A stretch of DNA of 63,555 bases, from IMG/VR virus record IMGVR_UViG_3300009164_002773, positions 1-63,555 of that record. One strand, given 5' to 3'. The stretch is from a virus. The number at the start of each line of letters is the position of its first letter. Position 1 is the first letter of the stretch. The notes under the pieces are model-generated. The model did no database searches and had not been told where the DNA came from. It saw only the letters and a program-made list of their open reading frames with translations. Below are positions 51,766-60,155 of this stretch, in pieces. The translations under genes were made by a program, and so were the position numbers.

Positions 51766-52568
51766 ACTAGGTCAATAGTCCGTGGGCAAGTTTTTAAAAA
51801 ATTGTAAGTGTTATCAGTTACACGACCAGTTATGTTTAGTGTGGGTCTATTAAAATGACTGAAGTTTGCAGTTCCGTGAGGAATATCTCTCCACGGCCAT
51901 GTTATACAATCTCCCTTCTTCCATGTTAGGTATTCATTGCCTTGTTTCCATACTTGTCCGTCATGCTGATTATCTAAGAATATAATAACACGCATTAACT
52001 TTCTCTGATCGTAATCGCACTCGGCAAATGTTCTATAGTCATCTCTTTGTTTCTTTAATATACCACCGAAGTTATCCAGATGCCAGTAAAACATTTGTCC
52101 CGGTTTTTGTACATCAAACTTGATATTGGGTTTGCCACCGGTTAATAATGCTGGATGTTCAAACCCAAACAGATCAGACATTTGTTGCAGTAGTGGCGGT
52201 AATTCTGCATGACGTGTTCTGTTAAGTACGGTATAGGAATTTTCACCTTCGACATTATAACCCCATCTCTTAAAATCGTTATATTCCATTGAGTTGTTGT
52301 TATCTTGTCTAGTTTCTGACCTATAGTCAAATGTTGCAGGGAATGTTTGCTCAGTCATTGCTATAACTTCGTCTGCCCAATTTCCCGAAAATCTGCAAAT
52401 AGGAACAACAACAGGAATTTCTGATGTTGTATCATCTACCGTTGGATCAAAATGATATCGGCTAGTTGCTTTGCAAAATTCATAAAGTCCGTCAAATTTC
52501 TCGTAAGAAACTGGCTCCGCAGTTTTTAAGTTTGACCATAACTCGTAGGGGCTTTTATCGAAATCCAT
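51762..52568 (-). CDS. 2OG-Fe(II) oxygenase-like protein (268 aa)
   Basis: 268 residues from ATG 52568 (TAATG overlap). FYWHLDNFGG contains HxD, then a C-terminal IPHGTANFSHFNRPTLNITGRV with the distal His and an Arg. This is the double-stranded beta-helix pattern of 2OG oxygenases. Sits between two methyltransferases, so hydroxylation and methylation of one product is a fair guess. Confidence 0.75.
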   Translation of the reverse strand: MDFDKSPYELWSNLKTAEPVSYEKFDGLYEFCKATSRYHFDPTVDDTTSEIPVVVPICRFSGNWADEVIAMTEQTFPATFDYRSETRQDNNNSMEYNDFKRWGYNVEGENSYTVLNRTRHAELPPLLQQMSDLFGFEHPALLTGGKPNIKFDVQKPGQMFYWHLDNFGGILKKQRDDYRTFAECDYDQRKLMRVIIFLDNQHDGQVWKQGNEYLTWKKGDCITWPWRDIPHGTANFSHFNRPTLNITGRVTDNTYNFLKTCPRTIDLV

Positions 52569-53176
52569 TATAATTTTCTCCATACCCAATATAGTCTAAA
52601 CGGATTTCCGCCATTACTTCTATCAAGTTTTTGTTTTTGTTTGGTATGAACTTTGCCAACAACTTCTAAATTAAATTTGTTGCTAAAATATTCAATATCA
52701 GTATCTTCCCAAAAATAGTTATTCTTAAAAGTTGAGGTTAATTGATTCTCAGAATATTGATCCCATTTTTTTATAACACGCATAAAAATATGTCCATTAG
52801 TTTTAACCCACGAAAGTGCTTTATCTAAATTCTTTTCTACGTAATCTCTGTTAACAAATTGTATACTACCTAGACATAATAATACATCAACTGAATTTAC
52901 TTCTATAGGTGCATCTAAAATTGTTGATTGAAAATCTATATTAGGAAATGGATTTGCATCAAATCCTATTAGATTTTTAATTTTGTGTTTCCACTTATTA
53001 TGCCCGCAGCCTGCATCAACTACTAGGCCGGGTTCTAATTTATTAACAGCATCTACTAACCATTTTTGATTCCAAGACTGTCGTTCACTAATAGTCTCAG
53101 GATCTTTCTTATTACTCCAGGAGTCGGGATTATATTTTTTATCTAGTCCTAATTCCCAGTATGGATCTGTTTTCAT
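52568..53176 (-). CDS. Class I SAM methyltransferase, copy 2
   Basis: 202 residues. LVVDAGCGHNKWKHKIKNLIGFD (motif I), VDVLLCLGSIQFVNRDYVEKNL (motif IV) and a C-terminal NPFRLYWVWRKL. Paralogue of the 51118 and 54617 genes. No SD is obvious but TTAAATA upstream resembles late boxes. Target not known. Confidence 0.82.
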   Translation of the reverse strand: MKTDPYWELGLDKKYNPDSWSNKKDPETISERQSWNQKWLVDAVNKLEPGLVVDAGCGHNKWKHKIKNLIGFDANPFPNIDFQSTILDAPIEVNSVDVLLCLGSIQFVNRDYVEKNLDKALSWVKTNGHIFMRVIKKWDQYSENQLTSTFKNNYFWEDTDIEYFSNKFNLEVVGKVHTKQKQKLDRSNGGNPFRLYWVWRKL

Positions 53177-53196
53177 TAATTATATCTTTTGATTAT

Positions 53197-53553
53197 TTAA
53201 GTAAAGAGATTACCGAAGATAAAATAATCACAGACAAAAGTTAGTTCTGCACCTATGAATACTGCAATCCAATAGTTTCCTATCCAACTCCATAGTTTGC
53301 GTATTACCCACCAAGCCGCTAATACTCTTAATGTGTATAAGGCATCATGCTGTAGATAATCTAATACACCGGGTAATGCTACTGCATTAAAATAATATCC
53401 AAACACAAAAGTATCGTAGGCATAGCTGGCCTGGGCCATAACAAAAACTGCCGCAAAGAACGGCAGGAATTTGTTTAATAGTTTGACTGCAGGCCCGCTA
53501 ACAATGAGCCTGTAGCTAACATAGGTAATGTTGGCAATTAGTAGTTCGAACAA
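53197..53553 (-). CDS. Small membrane protein next to TctC (118 aa)
   Basis: 118 residues with three hydrophobic stretches (about 5-22, 28-47, 78-110), aromatic-rich. It follows the TctC-like gene by 2 nt and is presumably co-transcribed. It has no TctA/TctB signature I can see; possibly a partner for the binding protein, or unrelated. Confidence 0.65.
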   Translation of the reverse strand: MFELLIANITYVSYRLIVSGPAVKLLNKFLPFFAAVFVMAQASYAYDTFVFGYYFNAVALPGVLDYLQHDALYTLRVLAAWWVIRKLWSWIGNYWIAVFIGAELTFVCDYFIFGNLFT

Positions 53554-53555
53554 TT

Positions 53556-54515
53556 TTATTCAGGTTTAATTTTTTTTGCAAACGGTTGCCATTGTTCGCG
53601 TAATCTATGCATCCCTGCTCGGACTCCTTCCGGAGTCTGTTCTTTAGGACTAATGAATATAAATTGTTCATCGTATCGTTCTTTTGTTTCTTTTGAATTA
53701 AGAACAGGAATAAAATTCTTGTGGTACCAATCCTGTACTTCTTCTGGAGTATTCTTTGGCAATATTAAATTCCAGCAAGCGTATACATTTAATCCGGGAA
53801 TATAGTCCTTTATTAATTTGGCTTTTTCTAACCCCGGCATCGGTTGTTCCCCTGCGAGTGCAATTAATTTGATCTTTCCTGACTTAACCATCTGTGCGCC
53901 TACTGCAATAGGAAACACTCCAAATTCAACCTGCCCTGCTAGTACGTCAGTCATAGCCTGTGCGGGCCCTTTATACATAATAGTTTCAACAGTATCTTTA
54001 TTAGGTTTGATTTTTGTAACCATATATTCAACAGCTAATTTATGCCCAGATCCGCCAACAGCAAAATTAATCGGCCGACTACCCGACTTAATTTCAGCAA
54101 TTAATTTTTCCGGGGTATCGATGTCTGATCCTAATTTGGCATAAATCCCTAATGGACTTTTACCCATATTTGTAACAGGAACAAAATCCATAGCATTAAA
54201 TTTTACATAGTTTGGATACCAAATTTCTGCAGTAACGTATGTACTTTGACATGCAGGGATACCGATATAATGACCGTCATTTTTTAATGTATTAAGATGA
54301 TTCATTGCAATAGTATCACCTGCTCCTGGCTTATAATCAAATACAAATTTGACTTTTGCCTTTTCTTCCACCTGTTTAGCTAGAATTCTAAATGCAATTT
54401 CGTTGCCAGCGCCCGGTGCATTAGGAACAACAACGGTGATAGGTGCCGACGGTTCCCAAGCATGTGCAAATATTGCACTACCTAATAATAAAATCGCTGT
54501 TAAGAATTTTTTCAT
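53556..54515 (-). CDS. TctC/Bug-type periplasmic solute-binding protein
   Basis: 319 residues. A signal peptide MKKFLTAILLLGSAIFAHA, then ITVVVPNAPGAGNEIAFRILAK, INFAVGGSGHKLAVEYM, AMTDVLAGQVEFGVFPIAVG and LAGEQPMPGLEKAKLIKDYIPG, the standard Bug family blocks. Bug proteins bind carboxylates or small ligands with the TctAB permease, which is absent. A lone copy could serve the host transporter. SD AAGGAG; start next to palindrome TTAAATATATTTAA. Confidence 0.9.
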   Translation of the reverse strand: MKKFLTAILLLGSAIFAHAWEPSAPITVVVPNAPGAGNEIAFRILAKQVEEKAKVKFVFDYKPGAGDTIAMNHLNTLKNDGHYIGIPACQSTYVTAEIWYPNYVKFNAMDFVPVTNMGKSPLGIYAKLGSDIDTPEKLIAEIKSGSRPINFAVGGSGHKLAVEYMVTKIKPNKDTVETIMYKGPAQAMTDVLAGQVEFGVFPIAVGAQMVKSGKIKLIALAGEQPMPGLEKAKLIKDYIPGLNVYACWNLILPKNTPEEVQDWYHKNFIPVLNSKETKERYDEQFIFISPKEQTPEGVRAGMHRLREQWQPFAKKIKPE

Positions 54516-54530
54516 GTTTATATAATCTCC

Positions 54531-54544
54531 TTAAATATATTTAA
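54531..54544. promoter_or_regulatory. 14-bp perfect palindrome between divergent genes
   Basis: TTAAATATATTTAA, located between the tctC start (minus) and the plus-strand methyltransferase. It contains TAAATA-type late boxes on both strands, so it could be a bidirectional late promoter. The overlap with AAGGAG of tctC on one arm is noted. Confidence 0.45.
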
Positions 54545-54616
54545 TAGAAAAAAACAAAAGTTTTAATGAATTTTGAAACTTCTGATGAAATATTTAACAA
54601 AAATAGGAATTTTTTA

Positions 54617-55351
54617 ATGAATACTAGAATTTTTAATCTAATTGTAAAAAAATTAGAAATCGCATTTAATTTGCCCAAGTATCAGACAGTTATAGACACT
54701 TTAGACAAAACAACCGATCTAGACAGTTTACCATGGACTCCTGCACGTTTTGACAAGTTTAGGGAATCTATTAAAAAGGAACTTCAATTTAGTGTCGTAG
54801 ACCTAACAGGTACAGTTAATGAAGTTGTAGATCGCTTAGATAAGAAATACCTAAATCGATTCTTTGGAGAAATTTGGAAACCAACTACTAAGATATATCA
54901 GTATAGCGGATGGGGATTAGTTGAAGAAATTAATAAAACAGATCCTAAGTCTGTATTAGATTTTGGGTGTGGATACAATCCGTTCAAAGGTCGTATTAAA
55001 AACCTAGTAGGTATTGATCCATATAATAATTGTGCAGACTATATGGTTGATATTTTAGAGTTCAAAGTACCTCCTGAAAGTTTTGATCATATCATTGTTT
55101 TTGGCAGTTTGAATTTTAATAGCCGTGATGAAATCAATGAAAGATTTGCAAAATTAGTCAGTGTACTAATGCCCAGAGGTAAAATGTATTTTAGAGCCAA
55201 CCCCGGGATACTATGGCCTGATGGTCCTTATGTTGACATATTTCCGTGGTCGTTTGAAGTTGCCTTCGAACTAGGACAAACACATAACTTAACCTTGGAA
55301 ACTTTCAAGAAAGATAACAATAATAGATTGTACTTTGTTTATAAGAAATAA
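54617..55351 (+). CDS. Class I SAM methyltransferase, copy 3
   Basis: 244 residues from ATG 54617, chosen for an AGGA site 9 nt upstream; an ATG at 54566 would add 17 residues. SVLDFGCGYNPFKGRIKNLVGID (motif I), IIVFGSLNFNSRDEINE (motif IV), LMPRGKMYFRANPG and terminal RLYFVYKK. The N-terminal 90 residues are an added domain. Plus strand between tctC and a P-loop gene. Confidence 0.82.
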   Translation: MNTRIFNLIVKKLEIAFNLPKYQTVIDTLDKTTDLDSLPWTPARFDKFRESIKKELQFSVVDLTGTVNEVVDRLDKKYLNRFFGEIWKPTTKIYQYSGWGLVEEINKTDPKSVLDFGCGYNPFKGRIKNLVGIDPYNNCADYMVDILEFKVPPESFDHIIVFGSLNFNSRDEINERFAKLVSVLMPRGKMYFRANPGILWPDGPYVDIFPWSFEVAFELGQTHNLTLETFKKDNNNRLYFVYKK

Positions 55352-55354
55352 AAT

Positions 55355-56059
55355 TTATAATTTATTTTGATTATAAATTGCAATACTTACATCTTTAGTA
55401 CCTTCTGTGTGGATCAAATGTTTGTAGACCCAATCTTGTTCTACAGTATTCTCAATTTGATCCACGGTCCAATCAAAGGTTGATTTTAGATAATCTGCTG
55501 TTAGTGGTTGGATCTCAACATTCCTGCTGTTGCAGAAATTAATAATCCTGTTATTGTGTTCTGCTATCATTGCCTTCATGGTATCATCGTCTTTGTAATA
55601 AGGACGATAATCTGGATAACTAATGTTCCATCCACCTGCCCCGAACCATCCTTGTTCACATTTTATGTCGGGGCGCAAGATCATAATGATTGGATTATTG
55701 GGCCACGTATCTGCAATATAATCTAAGTTGTGAGAGAAGAAATGGCTTTTGACTAGCAGCCTGCCGTAGCTAGAGTCTGTCCATTCTCGAGCAATACTAT
55801 TTTCTACAACCTCTGGATCGAGTAAATTAATGTTGTGAAAGTCTTCTCCATATCCGTGTCCTGGTCCAAAGTAGACACCTGTATGGGTTATACTTCTTGC
55901 CAGTGGAGTTGGCCCAGTGTGCGTATATTCTCTTTCAGGAGATCGGTCTGTAATATTAAAATTTAACGACTTAATGGCTTGTAAAATATTAGCACTTCCA
56001 CTCCATTTTGATCCGGGAGCTCCGGTAAACCATACTAGTCTTTCTGATAGATTATTCAT
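55355..56059 (-). CDS. P-loop (sulfotransferase-like) protein, GAPGSKWS copy 2
   Basis: 234 residues. WFTGAPGSKWSGSANILQ, ITHTGVYFGPGHGYGEDFHN, LLVKSHFFSHNLDYI and GAGGWNISYPDYR are all shared with the 50204 protein. Shorter by about 70 residues. Same role class, probably a different acceptor. Confidence 0.7.
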   Translation of the reverse strand: MNNLSERLVWFTGAPGSKWSGSANILQAIKSLNFNITDRSPEREYTHTGPTPLARSITHTGVYFGPGHGYGEDFHNINLLDPEVVENSIAREWTDSSYGRLLVKSHFFSHNLDYIADTWPNNPIIMILRPDIKCEQGWFGAGGWNISYPDYRPYYKDDDTMKAMIAEHNNRIINFCNSRNVEIQPLTADYLKSTFDWTVDQIENTVEQDWVYKHLIHTEGTKDVSIAIYNQNKL

Positions 56060-56069
56060 TTAGATTATA

Positions 56070-57524
56070 TTAAAAAACTTTAACACCATTAATATCTTGC
56101 CAACGAAGGGCATCGTTCCATGAATTCACCAAAGGCTCGCCTTTAACATTCATGCTAGTATTCATTAAAATTGGACATCCACTAGCTTTATACCATGCTT
56201 CTAATAGTGCCCTAAACCTAGGGTTATCTTCTTTTTCCACAGTTTGTACCCTACTTGTACCGTCAACATGACAGATTCCGGGCAGTAAATCGGGCCGTTT
56301 ACAACGAGCCACAAACTGCATATATGGGCTAGATTTTACTGGCATATCAAAATATAGTCTTGCTTGTTCGGCTAAAATAGCCGGCGCAAACGGGCGAAAT
56401 TCTTCTCTACGTTTGAGTTTATTCATACGATCTTTAGCACCCGGGCCACGCGGATCACAAAGTAAACTACGATTTCCGAGAGCTCTTGGACCAAACTCTG
56501 CCCTTCCATTTGCTACAGCAACAACATTTCCTGCTAGTAATTCTTTGATAATACCATCTATATCTAATTTACGATCTATATCTGTACCTAAATACGGACT
56601 TTGCCAATTTAGATGTTGTTTTGTATATGCGGCAACCGCGCCTATTGCACTACCTGCATCTCCGGGATTAGGCATAAGCCAAATATTTTCATACAACCCT
56701 AATTCGGCAATCTTAGTATTAGCAACACAGTTAAGAGCACAACCTCCCATGAATATAAAATTCTTACTAGGCAGATGTTTTTTCATCCATTTAACTGTAC
56801 CTATTAAATATTCTTCCATAATTGCTTGTACACTGGCAGCAATATCATATTTGCTTATGCCGTCTGGAGCAGACCACCATGCACAACCTTGATGCAAATT
56901 ATGTCGCAACTTAAAATTAGGAGCACTAAATTTAGAAAAGAATTCTTTTTTGATAAATTCTTTAATACTAGGTTTACCTAATGCCGCCATGCCCATTAAG
57001 ATGTATTCTTCTTCATTGGGTTTAAGTCCTAGCCAGTGTGTAAATGCTGTATAGAACAATCCTATACTATTTGGGTATCTTTTATTCCATACTTTGGTTA
57101 GGCCTGTTTTATCAGCTTGCCATATGCTTACAGTATCCCATTCACCTATAGCATCAACAACTAAAATACTAGCATCAGTAAATCCACTGGTATAAAATCC
57201 TGCCGCAGCATGACTTTCATGATGTCCTACTACCTCCAATGGTAATGTATTAAGTCCTACAAGTCTTAATTGATCTATAGGACTTGTCATCCATGGACTT
57301 TGACCTGCATATAGTCTGCGTAAACTTTTAAGAAACGGTTTTTCAAACCATACAATCTTTGTGGGGGTTCCGTATGAGCGCATTTCTCTAACCATATCAA
57401 GGTCTAACATACTATCGTTTTTAATACGACTATATCGTTCACTGTGTGCCGCCCAAACAATTTCCTGGCCGTCAACTAAGGCCATACTAGCATCGTGATT
57501 TTGCGCTGTAATACCGAGTATCAT
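56070..57524 (-). CDS. NodU/CmcH-type carbamoyltransferase
   Basis: 484 residues from ATG 57524. MILGITAQNHDASMALVDG and HHESHAAAGFYTSGF in the N-terminal YrdC/Kae1-like domain; GGCALNCVANTKI; C-terminal EFGPRALGNRSLLCDPR and NTSMNVKGEPLV. The family transfers carbamoyl from carbamoyl phosphate to sugar or antibiotic hydroxyls. Similar enzymes are known from cyanophages. The upstream 35-aa gene ends 1 nt before it. Confidence 0.92.
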   Translation of the reverse strand: MILGITAQNHDASMALVDGQEIVWAAHSERYSRIKNDSMLDLDMVREMRSYGTPTKIVWFEKPFLKSLRRLYAGQSPWMTSPIDQLRLVGLNTLPLEVVGHHESHAAAGFYTSGFTDASILVVDAIGEWDTVSIWQADKTGLTKVWNKRYPNSIGLFYTAFTHWLGLKPNEEEYILMGMAALGKPSIKEFIKKEFFSKFSAPNFKLRHNLHQGCAWWSAPDGISKYDIAASVQAIMEEYLIGTVKWMKKHLPSKNFIFMGGCALNCVANTKIAELGLYENIWLMPNPGDAGSAIGAVAAYTKQHLNWQSPYLGTDIDRKLDIDGIIKELLAGNVVAVANGRAEFGPRALGNRSLLCDPRGPGAKDRMNKLKRREEFRPFAPAILAEQARLYFDMPVKSSPYMQFVARCKRPDLLPGICHVDGTSRVQTVEKEDNPRFRALLEAWYKASGCPILMNTSMNVKGEPLVNSWNDALRWQDINGVKVF

Positions 57525-57525
57525 T

Positions 57526-57633
57526 TTAATAGATAAACGGATCTCGTTTACGCAACTCTGCAATACGTTTTTTTAATGCTTTTCTTTGTTTGTAATCTCG
57601 GATCCATACCCAGATGTTTTTAAAAATGTTCAT
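57526..57633 (-). CDS. Tiny basic phage protein (35 aa)
   Basis: 35 residues, MNIFKNIWVWIRDYKQRKA then RIAELRKRDPFIY. Basic amphipathic helix. The ending RDPFIY is common to small proteins of T4-like phages. Function unknown. Confidence 0.6.
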   Translation of the reverse strand: MNIFKNIWVWIRDYKQRKALKKRIAELRKRDPFIY

Positions 57634-57639
57634 GGTTAA

Positions 57640-58071
57640 TTACTTATCGATCTTTGTTACAGTGATTCCCGATTGTTTAAGGAATTTGATACCCGCATCA
57701 TCCCTATAGTTCGCACTATAATAAACACGACAAATGCCTGACTGATGAATGAGCTTGGCACACTCGATACAAGGACTGTGAGTAACAAATAAGTCAGCCC
57801 CATCAGCAGACTCGTTAGACTTCGCCAATTTTGCAATAGCGTTTGATTCAGCATGTAATACCTCTGGTTTAGTTTTATATACGGGGTCGCCGTGGTGATA
57901 TCCTATTAGGTTTTCGCAGTCGTTGCCCCACCCTGAGGGCATGCCGTTATATCCATAGGTAACATGATTATCTTTGACAACAACAGCACCTACTTTTAAT
58001 CTACGAGCATGACTTAATTCTGCTACTCTGTGAGCCCAATCTATATATAGGTTAACAAATTTATCTTTCAT
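57640..58071 (-). CDS. dCMP deaminase
   Basis: 143 residues. HAE (73-75) and PCIEC (100-104) bind zinc. Upstream GYNGMPSGWGNDCEN and LHAESNAI are dCMP deaminase hallmarks. Supplies dUMP for dTMP synthesis. A C-terminal SANYRDDAGIKFLKQSGI closes the fold. Confidence 0.93.
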   Translation of the reverse strand: MKDKFVNLYIDWAHRVAELSHARRLKVGAVVVKDNHVTYGYNGMPSGWGNDCENLIGYHHGDPVYKTKPEVLHAESNAIAKLAKSNESADGADLFVTHSPCIECAKLIHQSGICRVYYSANYRDDAGIKFLKQSGITVTKIDK

Positions 58072-58826
58072 ACAATCTCTTCACCTGTTTTTGAGTTGTA
58101 ATCTTTGTTAGGATCAAACCCTTTGAACCCTTCCCAACTTGGTTCCCCGGGCGCAACTTTTATACCTCTATTAATTTCACCTATGTGGTTAACTATAATG
58201 CCACCTTCGCTGGTTTTTAATAATCCTGTTCCTATATTATATCGTTCTCGGAGATAATCAGCAACTACACATTCTGAGGGATTATTACCTGTAGTTTCTA
58301 ATATTGGTTCTTCGGCAATCCAACCTGGATATAATGCAGCCATCATCCAAAACCATCTTGAATCTTTTTCGTAACGATAATTAGGAGTCACAATGTCTGT
58401 GTCCTTACATGTGATATCTTCAGTTTCATAATCGTACCAATTGTTACGTTTCATTTGTAATTGAGATAGAGTTGGATCTGATTTTAGAATATTAATAATA
58501 TCAACAATTTTTATAGGATGTACAATTTCAGCATCGTCTTCTTGCTGCCATATATAATCGTAATGTCTGTCTCTTATAATATCGTAGAAGTGTTGCCATG
58601 TTCTGGTTATACCTATGTTCTTGGGATGTAGGTGTACTTCATTGAAACCGTGTACGTTTGCCAGTGTTTTTATTAGAACATTATTTCTACCATTAGGATA
58701 GTCGTCGATAAAAATTCTGTCAACCTCGCATCCTTCGAAGTTAATATTGGATTGCGAGGCTAGTGTACGTGGTAGATATTGTAATCTATTAGTAGAAATA
58801 ATAACCTGACAAATCTTGTAAGTCAT
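58068..58826 (-). CDS. Family 2-type glycosyltransferase-like protein
   Basis: 252 residues. ICQVIISTNRLQYLPRTLAS, then FIDDYPNGRNN, IGITRTWQHFYDII and YIWQQEDDAEI, an acidic metal-binding-like motif in place of DxD. C-terminal part binds the acceptor. GT-A fold by pattern. Overlaps dCMP deaminase by 4 nt. Confidence 0.8.
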   Translation of the reverse strand: MTYKICQVIISTNRLQYLPRTLASQSNINFEGCEVDRIFIDDYPNGRNNVLIKTLANVHGFNEVHLHPKNIGITRTWQHFYDIIRDRHYDYIWQQEDDAEIVHPIKIVDIINILKSDPTLSQLQMKRNNWYDYETEDITCKDTDIVTPNYRYEKDSRWFWMMAALYPGWIAEEPILETTGNNPSECVVADYLRERYNIGTGLLKTSEGGIIVNHIGEINRGIKVAPGEPSWEGFKGFDPNKDYNSKTGEEIV

Positions 58827-59392
58827 CAGTAACTCTCAGTATTAAAGAAAAATGTTTGGAATAACCTACCAGTTTCTTTATCATGACCAAAATAATCTAA
58901 ACTGGCATGATATAAGTCTCCTCGATATATTACCAGTCTATTAAATTTATTACCTATAACATCAAACTTATCCCACTTGGTATAATCATTTCCTTCATAC
59001 CTGTCGTCTACAGCCCCTGTCCTCCTAAAGGCCCCCGTTTCTTTATATCTGTATAAAGCGGTTCCTCCAGTAAACGGAGCATCCGGTGTTAGGTAACAAA
59101 CAGCCGCCCACATGTTATGGTGGTCTGCATGAATCCATGTCCTGTCGTCGGAAGTTGCTATTTGGAATGCCCCAGTATAAGATGTTTCAGGTTCGTAGTT
59201 CATCCAATCTGTAATCTTACCGGCAAATTGCATATTGACTTCGATTGCTTCTTTTACACCGGGTGCAATATGTGGTTTTGTTCTAGATCCTGGATAATTT
59301 CCTTTTACAGAAAATTCTTGAGATAGTGCAAATTCTCTAACTTGTTCCGGGTTGCTATAAAAATCGTCTACTATAATTAAATTTACGTTCAT
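58826..59392 (-). CDS. 2OG-Fe(II) oxygenase, DUF6445-like
   Basis: 188 residues from ATG 59392. IIVDDFYSNPEQVREFAL opening, WIHADHHNMWAAVCYL (HxDHH), GGTALYRYKETG and HASLDYFG with RLFQTFFFN at the end. Matches the small phage oxygenase family (DUF6445-like). Substrate unknown. Overlaps the GT gene by 1 nt. Confidence 0.8.
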   Translation of the reverse strand: MNVNLIIVDDFYSNPEQVREFALSQEFSVKGNYPGSRTKPHIAPGVKEAIEVNMQFAGKITDWMNYEPETSYTGAFQIATSDDRTWIHADHHNMWAAVCYLTPDAPFTGGTALYRYKETGAFRRTGAVDDRYEGNDYTKWDKFDVIGNKFNRLVIYRGDLYHASLDYFGHDKETGRLFQTFFFNTESY

Positions 59393-59393
59393 G

Positions 59394-60155
59394 TTAATAC
59401 CTTGCAAATTCGCCCGAAGGTCCCAACCAACCGTAAACTGTCCAGTCGGTTTCGATGATATCTTTTTCAAAGGGTCTTGTTAAGTAATAACCTAGAGTTT
59501 CAATATCAAAATGATACATGTGAGGCAATGCCAGCATTGCCGCCATTCCTGACCACATATCTAAAAAGTGTTTGTGATGTTTCTTACCCCACCCAAAAAT
59601 TACAGAGGAGTATTGGTACAGATAATTATTGCCTTGTTCCTGTCGTCTATCAACTAATGAATAATTCCACTTATCTTTCCATTCCCAGGCAATAGGCTGC
59701 TTATAAAATATCCTATCTGTACTATATTTGTTAAACACCGCTGGATCAAAAGAGCTATCGATAAAATACCGGCCGCTTATCTTAAAAATATAATCATTTT
59801 CAAAAAGTTCTTTTTGATATTTTCTAATAAATGTAGATACTGACAAACACTCACAATAACTTTTTTGAGGGTGAGTAGTTACTATTTCGTATATATCAGG
59901 GAACTCTTCTTTTATACTAATAAATTTTAAGTTTTTTTGATATAATAATTGGTCTCGATATTGTTGCCAATTTTCGCTGGTATCTAATATATAAATTGTT
60001 GTCTCTGTATCGGACACTAAATCTAGAGAGGCAATGGTCATTATGGTTTGTCTTAATCTTTCTTCATTAGAAAAATAAGATCGAACTTTACTATAAGTTA
60101 GAGGATTATTATTGTTTACCTCTATAGAGCTCGTTACAATAAATGCTTTTTTCAT
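59394..60155 (-). CDS. Glycosyltransferase-like protein, KxSGRYF family (copy 2)
   Basis: 253 residues, related to the 44027 product: SNEERLRQTIMTIASLDL, YIFKISGRYFIDSSF and an end YGWLGPSGEFARY. A paralogue pair 15 kb apart. Overlaps the upstream GT gene by 4 nt. Confidence 0.72.
   Translation of the reverse strand: MKKAFIVTSSIEVNNNNPLTYSKVRSYFSNEERLRQTIMTIASLDLVSDTETTIYILDTSENWQQYRDQLLYQKNLKFISIKEEFPDIYEIVTTHPQKSYCECLSVSTFIRKYQKELFENDYIFKISGRYFIDSSFDPAVFNKYSTDRIFYKQPIAWEWKDKWNYSLVDRRQEQGNNYLYQYSSVIFGWGKKHHKHFLDMWSGMAAMLALPHMYHFDIETLGYYLTRPFEKDIIETDWTVYGWLGPSGEFARY

Noticed and set aside
53197-53553. TctB permease subunit
   Set aside because: Length and helices are roughly possible but no TctB motif is visible, so only a membrane protein is called.
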